In this document: one piece after another, positions 10,558-21,278 of the stretch | Numbering within the stretch: position 1 is the first letter of the stretch | Layout of the letters: each line of letters starts with the position of its first letter | Assembly (NCBI GenBank): GCA_910890315.1 | Contig: CAJVGD010000033.1 | Coordinates: forward strand, 1-54,721 | Reading direction: 5' to 3' | Length of the DNA stretch: 54,721 nucleotides | From: Serendipita indica DSM 11827 | Lineage: Eukaryota > Basidiomycota > Agaricomycetes > Sebacinales > Serendipitaceae | Notes under the pieces: generated by a model | Seen by the model: the letters and a program-made list of their open reading frames with translations, nothing else | Database searches by the model: none | Told to the model about the DNA's origin: nothing | Program-made: the position numbers and the translations under genes

Positions 10558-13442
10558 TCAGCGCTGATTTCTCACACGCCGAGCATGATCCCGTGTCCAA
10601 TCCCGTTCTTTGCGTTCCCTAATCTGAGCCAAGCGCGATCTCGCATCCCCATGCCGATGCTGGTTTGTATGATACCCTCGCTGCTCGCTGAGCAGCATGC
10701 ATTGTCGTAAAGCAGCGGAAAGTTCGTCTCCGTTCCACGCTTTCCCATTTTCGTATTGTACTTTGGTGAAGAGCTCTCCCCACGTGGAGAGCCGATGCAC
10801 GACTTTGACTTCTTCTGTGAGTGCGTGCATGGCTTCTGGCGGTGGGTTGCCAAACGACCGATCGAGGTGCATCTGTTGATGGTGGGGTCCGGGTTGTGAT
10901 CCTGTGAAGTAGTTGAACACGGCGAGCATCGACACTTGGAGCGCAAGCTGTCGTAATGGCCCACGGCAGTGCTGGAAAGTCCGCATGATGCGGTACGGCG
11001 AAGCACCAGTCTCGAAAACTTGCAAATCGGGCGAATGCTCGACCGTGCCCTTTGCACCGCGAGTCATGGCCTCTTGGAGGAGGGGCCCAGCAAAGTGCTC
11101 CGACCAGCGAATATGCTGGTCCTTGGAGGACTGAGAGGCTGAAGAGCCAGCAAGACTCGGAGCCACGGACGCGCCTCGTCGCTTATTCGGTGTGCGGAGG
11201 AGGTTATTTGTTCGACTTCCAGGAGTTCTCTGAAGGCGCTGAGATTGGCGTGGAGGTGGATCAGGGGCGGATTCGATGGGTTCTTTCGATGGGAGTAATC
11301 CTTCGTCCTGGCATGCAAAGACCAACGCCGCTACGACCAAGAGCTCCCCGAGTTCGGGTTCATACTCTTTGCTTCGCTTCTCCGGACTGTCGATAAACTG
11401 TCGTACTCGTGTATGGGCCGCTCGGAGGATCGCTGGGTTATCACGGCAGAGGCAGAGGAGGAGATGCATAATCTGCCAATAAACGGGTAGAAACATTTCC
11501 GCTGCGTGCATCAAACTGGTAGAATATGATTCTTCATCCTGCGGGTGACTCTGAGAGTTGCCTCCCATGTCGCCACGACGTCGTAGCGCTGCAGGAGGTG
11601 CGTCGAGAATGGCTTCGCAAGTGCGCATATACGTCCCAACCGCGTCATTGAGAAACTTGTACAGGACGTTGACACTGTCCACATCTGCCTGGACCGCACT
11701 CCTCGTGTTCATCGCAGGAGTCGCTCCGCGCACATAACCAGGTCCTCTAGCCGCCGTTGGACGATGAGAACGGCTTCCAAAACCATGTTCGCGTCGATAT
11801 GGTTCTGATAGTGCAACCTCTGCGCTGAGCGTCTTCAGGCAGTCCAAGACGCGGGGCTTGATCTGCTGGAAATGTCGATAGTTGAGAGCAAGCGGGAGGA
11901 AGAATCCAAACTCCTTTTTCCTTATACTCCTCCTTACGCCGCATTTCTGGAACGCGGCTTCAGAGAGGAAGCCGTCGAGGAGAGTGGGGCAAGACAACTT
12001 TGCACCTTCCAACGAGATGCCAATGCCCATCACCTCGCTCGAGGCTGGCTCTGGCGCTCCCTCGGGCTTTGTACAATCTTCAAAGGGCGTGGAGAGATAG
12101 AAACAGCGCACTTGGCGCCTGCGGAGGACGTTTGTACGGCGCAAAAACGCGTCAAAGGGCCGATACGCGTTGCTGAGCGCTCGGAGGGACTCGTCGGGCA
12201 AAAAATCGCACAGGACGTGTAATACATCCATTTTGAGTCGGGAAAGCTGATTGACCGCCGCGGGCACCATGTAGGCGGGCTTCGACTCTCGTCCAACAGA
12301 CAAAATCCCGCCAGGCGAATGATGTGGCATGGAATCACTTCCATAACCACACTCAGAGCACTCAAAAGATGCCAGTTTGCGGCGCGTTCGCTCCCAGTAC
12401 GGGTTCCGCGACTCAAACTTGAAAATGCGGGGAGGGCCCTTTGAGGCAGATCTTGAGGCACGCGAGGACACGGGAACACGAGATGCAACTGATGGTTTGC
12501 ATTGTGCTTGAGGATGCATGCTGCGCGGGATTTGTACTTGGGGCTCTTGACCGCGCAACATGCTCTTCTTGGTGAGTTGTCTCATCTCGGTTCCGTCCTC
12601 ACATTGATAGGTCATAATCAATACGTCCTCCGAATCATCCTCATTCCACGACCTCTCCAGCCGTTCCTCATTCTCAACATAGGGGTACATGGCCCGCCTA
12701 TCGCTGAGTGGGTGTGAGTAGCGAAACGGCCGCAATAGATCCGTCTCGGAGACAAAATGCTCAATCACAGCATTTCCAAGATGCTGGCCGCCTGAACCCC
12801 AGTTGTCGTTGATAAACTCGGAGGAAAAGAGGGCGAGCAACTGCTGGAACACACCACGCAGCTTATACCCCGGAGTGTATCTTTAACATTTCCAGATCAG
12901 CAATCGACGCCATTCAACACTATTCACCGACGTACCCGACGTGTTTGGTGCCCGAATACCCGCTGGCCGTCTCACGAAAGAGGTCGCAGCATACAAGGCC
13001 CTCTTCAAGGATGTTTGGATGTTGGATATTGTTTTTGGTACACCAGATGCGCGGTGGGCTCGCGGGCTGTACGGCAAAAGAAGTGGCAACATTGTCAGTA
13101 TCGACGCGGCCCATAGCGAGGATGAAGAAAACGGTCATCAAACCGTCCACTCGACGGAGGAATACGATCTACGCATCATGATACCCTCGTATCGCCGCTG
13201 GCGGACGCAGGAAGGGCGGACAATGATGTGGCAAATGTCGAAAAAAGACGGACCCAGTTTGACGGCAACTCGACCGTAAAATGCAACCTCAATCGTGCCC
13301 AAGGACCCGTTTCTGGACAGAGCTGGAGACAAAGCCTGCGCATATCCTCGCTAGCAACGTGGACGTGGATGCCTGGATCAGCATTTGCATGAATCTCGTG
13401 CAAATCGTGACGAACAGGAGCGAAAAGGTGAGCAATGTCCAT
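10558..13442 (-). CDS. Large protein with N-terminal ubiquitin-conjugating (E2/UBC) fold
   Basis: Exons 13442-13254, 13066-12936 and 12880-10558 join in phase to 880 residues. The first 140 or so read as a divergent UBC fold: an N-terminal helix, LRLHFTVELPSNW, PASPPRIWCTKNNI, the HPN motif (HPNILEEG), a Cys at the catalytic position (VCCDLF) and TPGYKLRGVFQQLL. The rest, over 700 residues, has disordered links, a CSECGYG motif, an F-box-like helical stretch (LSRLKMDVLHVLCDFLPDES) and long helical segments I do not recognise. UBC domains accept ubiquitin from E1 as a Cys thioester. Here the tail is much longer than in ordinary E2s (150-200 residues), which suggests a fused or self-scaffolded ligase, but that is inference. 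An in-frame stop directly precedes the chosen ATG. The first intron, 187 bp, is unusually long for this window. Confidence 0.72.
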
Positions 13443-14477
13443 TTAGAGAGTATAAAGTAGGAATGGGAGCAGCTGGACGAGATGTGCGCTGTAAGGTGTT
13501 GGGGTTGAAGGTGAAGGGGCGCGTTGTTTGGTTGCGGCAGTTGCAGGGCGGGTTGGAGCTGTTCTACAATTGCGTCGGGACTCTATACGCTCATCGCATC
13601 CCGCCTCCGCCCATGCATTTTATCCGGCGGGGCCCTGGTGCGCCTTGTCGTCAGCGTCCTTGCAGGGTGGGCGTGGTTTTCAGTGCCTTGTATTGTGGAA
13701 ATACACGTTGGAATACATTTAACACTGCGGCGAGCGGCCGTTGGGATTTCTGTCCATCTATCGCGTGACATGTTCTGAATAGTGCCATCGGCAAATGATT
13801 TTGGGTATGATTCCATGATTCAATCAAGGCGACGCCACCATCGAGATATGACAACAAATTTGCCACATCTCATTAAGCTTATTTATGGTGTTAAAATGTG
13901 TAATATGATGGCATAATATACTACGCGTATGATTGTACTTTTCTATAAATTTGACGCTCATGGACCAACCGACTGCAAAGGTACTCTTGAGCGAGGTGAT
14001 CCCTGCTATATGAGAAGTCCCAAATAATAAAATCCATCACTTCCTCTACTCTGTAAGTCGCTTAGCTTGAGCCTTTGACCGTCTGGCTTGAAGACTTCTT
14101 AGATAATGTAGAAGGCAACACGACAAGTTTGATGTTGGTGCCTAACTGCGTTTCCCTTCTCAATTCTCATCCTCGCTCGATTTTATTAAAACCGAACGGC
14201 CTCCAGGACCTTGGGGATCTAAATTGGAAGGCGCGAGTGAGGCTGCCATCTAACTATACTCAATTCTTATATAAAGCCTAGAATGCGCAATCTCATATCT
14301 ACCCAGAGTGCAACAATCTAGCTACACTCCGTTCTCCGGCGTCGGAGTGTGCTCAGAGGAAAGATGTGAGAGTAAAATGAATGGTACACTGTTAAGAAAA
14401 TGACATAATATGACCTGATATGCGTCCAGCCAGAGAAGTAGTTATCCCGGAGACAACGCGTCTTCAGCAGTGCGCCT
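13443..14477. other. Intergenic between E2-like gene and esterase
   Basis: About 1 kb with only short overlapping frames on both strands. None shows a signal peptide, membrane helix or recognisable motif. AT-rich stretches around 13870-14050 look non-coding. It should hold the promoter of the E2-like gene and the 3' region of the esterase. Confidence 0.5.
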
Positions 14478-15853
14478 CTAGGGGAGGCATTGACTGTACC
14501 AAGCTAGAAATGTGTGAGAATAGTTATTAATATAGTCAAGAGCCTACCATTCGAATACTTGCAAGTACCTTGAGAGCATGTCGTTGGACCAATCCAGTTT
14601 TGTCCGCCACATTGTCCTGGACAAGGTTAGAGAAATTTACCAGTTCGGCATCTATGAACATACCCCAGAGTGTTTGGCCTCCACTAGCAGCGCTGCTGGT
14701 GCTGGTGCTTGTTTGCCGAGACGTCGTGGTGCTCGTCGAGAGAGTCGAACCTTGTGAGCTGGAAGAGCTGGAAGAGACTGTGGACGAGGTACTGCCACCA
14801 GTGATACCGAACCACGCCAGCTCAATATCCTCATGCACGGGGACGGTATGGCCGACACCTTGAGCAGAATAGCCAATGACTACGTCACCATAAGTCGTCT
14901 TGGTATAGCCGGATTGAGGATTATTAGTCGAGGTTGTTGTTGGGGTCTGGCTAACGCCAAGGACGTTGGTCCACTGCTTGAGCATCTCTGCGTAATTGGC
15001 ATAGTTGAGGGTGGTGTCCCTGATGGGCATTGGTTTCGTTATCAACATGTGCGGATAATCTTACGCAGTCCCATCCCAGATCATCATCTTCGGACGAGGG
15101 CCAGTGTAGCCAGGATAAGCAGCCCTAACAAGGTCTCCCTGTAAAATTTCAATGTGGGCCTGCCTTCACGGGGGTTGTACTCACCCACGCCGAGGCAGTC
15201 TTTGTTATCTGGCCTTGAGCACAGGCAGAATTCCACTCGGAGCTACCAGCAAAGCAACCGAATGGAACGCCGTTGTAGGAAGACGAAGCTTGGAAGAGGT
15301 CGGCTAAATGTGACGCGATGTCAGAAGCAGCCTTCATTTGGGAGACTTAAACGTACGATAGGATCCAGCCATGACGTTGGTCATCATAGCCCCACTTGAC
15401 GTTCCGGTGACATAGACACGGGACGAGGAGACACCATAGTTGCTGATAGCGTACTTGATCATGGATGCAATACCTTGAGAGTCGCCACCACCGTTATGGG
15501 TCAGTGTTTCGGTGCTATGGACGTCTAATGTAAGGTGAGTGAGAGGACGTAAATCCAGGTTTACACACACCGAAGCATTTTCCGCTACGAGGTGAGTCGG
15601 GATAGATGACAATGAACCCATACTGGTCGGCCTTGTTGGCATACTGCGTGCCAGTAAAGTATGCTTGGGCAGAACCAGTGCAGTAGTGGATGGCGACAAT
15701 CAAGGGCGTTGGATTGGCCAACTTCGACGGCTTGTAAACATACATCCCCACATTATTGGGGTTAGCACCAAAATTGGTCACCTGCTGCAGTGAATTCTGT
15801 GCTCCAAGAGCGACGCCAGCAGCCGCCAAAAGGCCAAAGAGTGTCGAGAACAT
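14478..15853 (-). CDS. Secreted CE1 esterase (acetylxylan/feruloyl esterase type) with CBM1
   Basis: Seven exons on the minus strand (15853-15571, 15524-15357, 15303-15185, 15138-15065, 15019-14664, 14616-14548, 14503-14478) join in phase to 364 residues. A signal peptide ([17 protein letters not shown]) is followed by an alpha/beta-hydrolase: [10 protein letters not shown] near the oxyanion region, the nucleophile motif GTSSGAMM, the acid site [12 protein letters not shown] and a late His in [10 protein letters not shown] Ser/Thr linker leads to a complete CBM1 ([15 protein letters not shown]...CKYSNAWYSQC). The family removes acetyl or feruloyl groups from plant xylan outside the cell, and CBM1 binds cellulose. 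The WGQCGG start of the CBM1 is split by an intron, so single-frame reading hides it. The choice between acetylxylan and feruloyl activity cannot be made from sequence alone. Confidence 0.9.
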
Positions 15854-17675
15854 GGTGAGAAAGGGAAATGGTTGGGTTGGAGTACCCTACGGCAGATGAG
15901 GCCTCAAATACTGACGATTGGCTATAATTAAACCAACCAGCGTATCTGGGCACGCTATCCGAGAAGTGGCGAGAAGGGTTCCACCGCTTTCACGCGCTGC
16001 CAAACGTCAACCGAGGTGTGGGCGAATATTTCGAGAGGACCAGATGAAGAGGTCAGGTGTGGGTAAGCCGCTTTGAATTCCGCCGAGGCTTCCCTCAACT
16101 GGTTTTTGTTGGAGGGGTGCGGGGAAATCGCTCGACTTGAGGTCCTCTGTGCCTAAATGAGACGCGTTTCGACTAATGATCATGAGAAATCACATGTGAG
16201 ATTGTGGAAACTGAGCGCTGGGCTCATCAATTTCTCAACTTTGATACCGCGAAGAAAATCCCCGCGAACTAGAAACACTCCAGAGACGTGCCGTAGAGAA
16301 TATGGTACCCCAAGAAGCTGATCTCGTTGCCTTGTGATTCTGGGATTTGGCCATTCGATCCGTCCTGAAGGTTGTTAATGATCAAACCGCAGGGAAGATG
16401 TGGCTGCGGTGAAGATCACCCCACTGTATTGGCGGAAGAAGTCTCGGCTGAATGCAGCGCGATTTCTTGGGTTGCGTACCCTGAGCACACAACCAGACTG
16501 ATGTATACTCGACAGTAACCATAACCTAGACCTCGGTAAACATATCTTGAACAGTTCCATCTCGCTGCTCGGATGGTTCAAGGACTGCAGGAGAATTACG
16601 CCCCCCTTTCGGAATAAAATTGGGATATCATTCAACAGGCATTCCGAGAGTTCTCCATTAGAACATGGAAGCACGTGTTCAAGTAGTCAGATAGCGAAAG
16701 GGTAATATGAGAGTTCTGGCCATGTCTAGGTTGTGACTGGACTCGATGGTCAGAGAGAGTGCGCTCCAAACAAGCTCCCCTTGACTCATGAATGAGAAGA
16801 ACTATCGCATGTTTGAGCTTCTCGTGCTTCATCACTCGGAATGGTGTCAATGATTCATGGAAGAGTTCGACGACGCTGCTTCAGTCTCTTCGAGTTTGAT
16901 GACACGCTCTAATCCGCATCCAGATAAGAATTCCAAGAGGGTATGGGCAAAGTTGCCTACCAGTGCTGATCGCAGTGTCCAACTTGGACTCGACGTTCTT
17001 AACCACTTCGCATCGTATCCTTCCGAATGGCTGCATCAAAAAGAATCTCAGAATCAATATCTGGTACAGAAAGCTTACTCTATAGTCTCTAGAGACTGTT
17101 CGTAACGAGTTCGCACACAGGCGCAGGATTGGACAGCCGGAGCTATCTTTGGACGGCGCTAGACCGTGAGAGTTTCGATCATTTCGCCCTTCGAAACAGA
17201 GGCCGGCCATCAGGCTCGAGGGAAGACGTCTCTTCTGTAATACTTACTAACAACCTGATGCTCGGCACGTTTACCCCAGCAGGGCTTGAGTACAGTCATC
17301 TATTTCTATGGTTATGTATCATTGTATCCATCGAGATCGTAATGCGAAACGAGGTATCGTGGTCGGACACCGAGTACCCGAGTACCGGTAGGACACTCTT
17401 GCAGCTGCCAAACGCTCTTGCAAGCACGCTGTGCGCACTTCTCGGTATTCAAAACTGAATATAGCTATTAGTGGAGCGGCCACTTTGTGCCTGGCGTGGT
17501 GCGTTCCCCATGGTTCATTAAACTAGCGACTGTATAATGCGTCGGCTGAACGAAATTCTTTCTAGATTCGCAGCATGTACATTAAGGGTGCACATGATAT
17601 GCTTCTCCCGTCCCAAACCTCTTTCCCTCTCCCACCCTGCACGACTGAGGAGCTCTATGAGCGGAGCTGGCACTC
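15854..17675. other. Intergenic between esterase and DUF6533 array
   Basis: A 1.8 kb gap with short frames on both strands (for example 16857-17105 and 17129-17458 plus, 16375-16674 minus) that have no domain, no consistent splice partners and poor start contexts. The left side must hold the esterase promoter. I cannot exclude a decayed gene here, but see no relation to the neighbours. Confidence 0.45.
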
Positions 17676-19745
17676 ATGATCTCTGAAAACTCTGTTGAAC
17701 TACTTGTCGAGGCGTTTCGAGACGTACAGACTTCGCGATACTTGGCCGGTTAGTAGGCGTTCCGTGGGGAGCTGCCACTTAAGCTGATACCTTTTGGCAC
17801 GACAATAGTGATCGCATTTACGGCGTATACATATGACTGGCTTACTCTTCTCGGAGACGAGGTTGATCTCGTTGGCAAGTCGAGACTATCGTTGGGCAAA
17901 ACTCTTTACATCTTTGTGCGCCGTAGTTCTCTACTCGGCAGACGACTGATTTTGGGTTGTAGACACGGTTCATGACAATGCTTGGACTCACCGCCGCGTT
18001 GATCCGTAAGCAACAGACGTATCCAATGAGATCTGGCCTGACATGCTTTCAGACTTGACCCCAGAGCTGCGTGGATCGACAGCACTATCCAAAAACGTAC
18101 GTTCTTCATATCTAATCACCGAAACGCTCGTCCTAATTCAGGCATATTTCTAGTTGTCCGTTCTCTTTATTCATTAGCTCGAGGATTCTTCCTGACCTCA
18201 TGATAGCTGTATCATATTTGCCTATATCCTACCTGTCGTCGAGGTCACCTCATTTCTCGCCAGCTACTGTACGTCCTGCACGCAAAACCCAACTGAGATT
18301 CATACTTACTCGTCGTCATCAGGGCTCCTAATGCTGCGTCTTGTTGCTCTCTACAAGTCACGGCCTTACTTTGTGTACTTCCTCTACGCCTCCCTCATTG
18401 CTTGCTGGGTAGTAACCTACGCCTTCCTGGTTATGGCTTCGGCCTTCTTTTCCCGTAAGTCGGAGGATTCATCCCATGTACAGCAGCCTAACAAATCCGT
18501 AGACTCTATCGAGTATTCTGATATGTTTGGCCTTTGCGCCATCACTCAGCGAGCACCTACTCTTGCCGGCGTCTTTGTTGCTCCTCTCTTCTATGACATC
18601 CTACTTATCACCCTTACATTCTACCACGCATTAAAGGTTCATCGGGGGTACCACGACCCAGCGACCTGGCCACTTATCCGAGTCCTCTACCGAGATGGAG
18701 TAATATTTTCCGTAATCATGGCTGGCATACGCATCTGGAACATTATAATCGTGAGTTACGAGGCTTGTGAGAAGCATAGGACTGACTTTGTGCAGTATGC
18801 AATCCAGCCTGTCAGCCGAACCTATCTAGGTCCATAGTGAGTACATCCGCGGTGTCCGCCATAACATCTAATGTATCATTCAGCGTCATGTGGGCGGCGA
18901 TAACCATGCTGTCATGTCGGATATATCTCAACGTCGTCCAAATTGCTCAATACAATGCACGCGAACGAGATCGCACACAGTACACAACTCCAAACGTCGA
19001 TTCCTACAACCGTGCATACGGAGAATGCGAAAATGTTCATCGTTTTTCCATAGCCGGTGAGGGGAGGGAGCGATCAAAGCTTGGTAGCATCCTTCGATTG
19101 TCGTCGCCGGTGACGCTCAAGACCAAGAGAAAATCTGGTTTTGACGTCGAAGCCCTTAAATATACAAACAACGACCTCTCGACACCAGAGCCAGCGCGCT
19201 TCCCACGGGTGATTGGTCGGGAGATGTTATCCAGGAAGCCGTCCAAGGGTACCATCAATCTCTCCATCCATATCAAAGAAGAGGTCATTGTGACTGATGA
19301 ATCGGGGTCAGTTAGGCACAGTATTCCCTCAGTCCCACAGACCCCTCGAAGTCTACGATCTTCAGGGGGCTCTTTTCAAGGGGTGGTGTCACCTCAAGGG
19401 GATACAACGAAACCAAAGCAAGCTTTGGAACCTTTACAAGGCATAGCCGATAACGGTCATCCTCGGGAGCTCAAGCGGAGTCGATTATCGTTCGGCCCAG
19501 CTTCTCCCACCAGATTCGCCTATCCTCCCGATTCCCCGACTCACAATTATTACATGGAAAGTTCCAAAGGGACCCGAACCAGGACACGGCCAATGTCTGA
19601 TCAAGCTCTCAGACAACTGGAAGTTCACCGATCACCTACTCTATCCCGCGTCTCCGTTTCCAACCCATTACGGTTCCCACGACGACCTCGAACCACTCCC
19701 TCTCGGAAGAACGATAACACATCGTTCCTGCCTATGATTCATTAA
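17676..19745 (+). CDS. DUF6533-type seven-helix membrane protein, copy A
   Basis: First of three tandem relatives. Early exons are clear (17676-17748, 17809-17915, 17963-18005, 18053-18096) and carry the DUF6533 signature (AFTAYTYDWLTLLGDEVDLV). Later exons hold further helices (LLMLRLVALYKSRPYFVYFL, VIFSVIMAGIRIWN), and the seventh helix begins MWAAITMLSCRIYLN. One or two short exons between 18097 and 18210 were not resolved. The last exon encodes a disordered cytoplasmic tail of about 250 residues, Ser/Arg/Pro-rich, with RFPRVIG and TLSRVSVSNP and ending SFLPMIH. The plan is that of an Agaricomycete orphan receptor-like family. Ligand and partner are unknown. It is the most diverged of the three copies. 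Confidence 0.75.
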
Positions 19746-21278
19746 ATCAGCACACATTGCATCCCTGAAGGCCATCATCTTATTACCGTGCTGGAAACGT
19801 TCTCTTATCCTAGAAATTGCTTTTGTATACCGCCTATTCGAAGGCTTGATCTTGCGGACCAGGATCTAGTCCACTTTGTTTTACGAAACAATCATGGCTA
19901 GGAGGCCGAAGGCTCGACAGTTCCATTCGTCTCTGTCTTATCCTGGTAACAGATGTCAGTTTGTTCGTCTTTTGCTCTGTCTACTGAATCTAGAAATGGA
20001 GATCCGTAGAGGTCGAGCCTGTAGCGTGCTTTCGATACAGAGAGGAATATAATCTATCAATTTTTATTGTTCCTTGCCCGAAGTCGCGCAGACGCCTCGG
20101 CCACTATCGGTTCCACCATAGAGTATCCTTCTGAGCTTGAGGCACCAACATGTACACAGGGCTCCGTGTCATCAAACATCAAATGAGAGTCAATCAGTCA
20201 GTAAGATCTCCATAAAGCGCCTTTCACAAGATGCCGAGTTCAATACAAACCTTGTGATCGAGTATTGCCAGAGCTTGAGCTTAATTATAAACGCCACAAA
20301 CGAAGGCTGGCACTCAGTACGAGTGGCTGGTATGGCAGCTGGGTGATTGTAGTCCATATTCTGATGCTACTTCTCGGATAGTACATGTTATAAGAATGTG
20401 TTTCAAAGCCAAGCCGTGTATTCGCCTCTCCAACAGGTACAGGTCCGGCGTAGCCGTCAATGAGGATGGCGATGGCATGCTGATTCATCCTCTTCTGTGT
20501 CCGCCGATGAAAAGCCCGATACAATCGGAATCCCGCAGCGCTGGTAATCTAGGTACGTGAGCGCCGTGCCAAGCAGCTGCTTGCCAGCTGACTGCAAGCA
20601 GGCAGGGAGTTTCAAGTCGGAGCAAATGTCAAGACTCGGACAATTGCTGCTGCGGCTGGCTCGGTTTGGGAGTACCCTGCACAATGATCGGGTGGGATAG
20701 GATGTGATAGGGTTGGCGGACATATAGCAACTCACATAAGTCTTAGAAGACCATTATTACTACGGTCGTCTCGGAAATGAAGATGTCACTATGGAATGTG
20801 GCCCACGGCAACATTGCACGTATGGCAAGAATGGGGGCTGGGTAGCCCGTCCTTGGTGATGGCTGATAACCTTGCTCGCCTGAACAACCTCTGTGGTGTG
20901 TCTCAGCCAAGTGAGGTGGAACAAGGTTTGATACGCACCTAGTGATTGACCAAGGCACAGGGTTGTAGGGGTTACAGGGCATCCGAATGCCGGCAGGCCA
21001 CCCCTTGCGATTGGGCATAGCCGGTGGCCTAAGAGCAAGGGTTGACAGGTCTTTGATAGTAACTTCCTCGGCAGTCACGTTGCTGTCAATCGTGCCCTCT
21101 GCTCATTGGTTGGAGAGTGCTTCTTAGTGGCGACTTTTGCGCAAAATCAGAGACTATTGCCCGTCACTAACGGTGCTTTTTAGAGGGACTCCTTGGGTCG
21201 CCCGGCGGCTCCCCTTTTGTCTCTCCCTCACCCCGCCCCCGGAATCGCTAGTCGTCTGTATGAGCTACAGACTTGGGA
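19746..21278. other. Spacer between DUF6533 copies A and B
   Basis: About 1.5 kb without a supported gene. Minus-strand frames at 20285-21078 (including a run reading AIAILIDGYAGPVPVGEA) look faintly protein-like but do not join into a gene with start, splice sites and stop. Just before copy B lies a short sequence (TAACGGTGC at about 21168) that recurs before copy C, so the right end is probably promoter. Confidence 0.45.

Noticed and set aside
16375-17458. Open frames of 80-110 residues on both strands left of the DUF6533 array
   Set aside because: No signal, domain or splice partners; lengths are what chance gives in a 1.8 kb spacer.
20285-21078. Possible minus-strand gene between DUF6533 copies A and B
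   Set aside because: Individual frames look slightly protein-like, but no combination gives start, GT-AG junctions in phase and stop, and no family was recognised.
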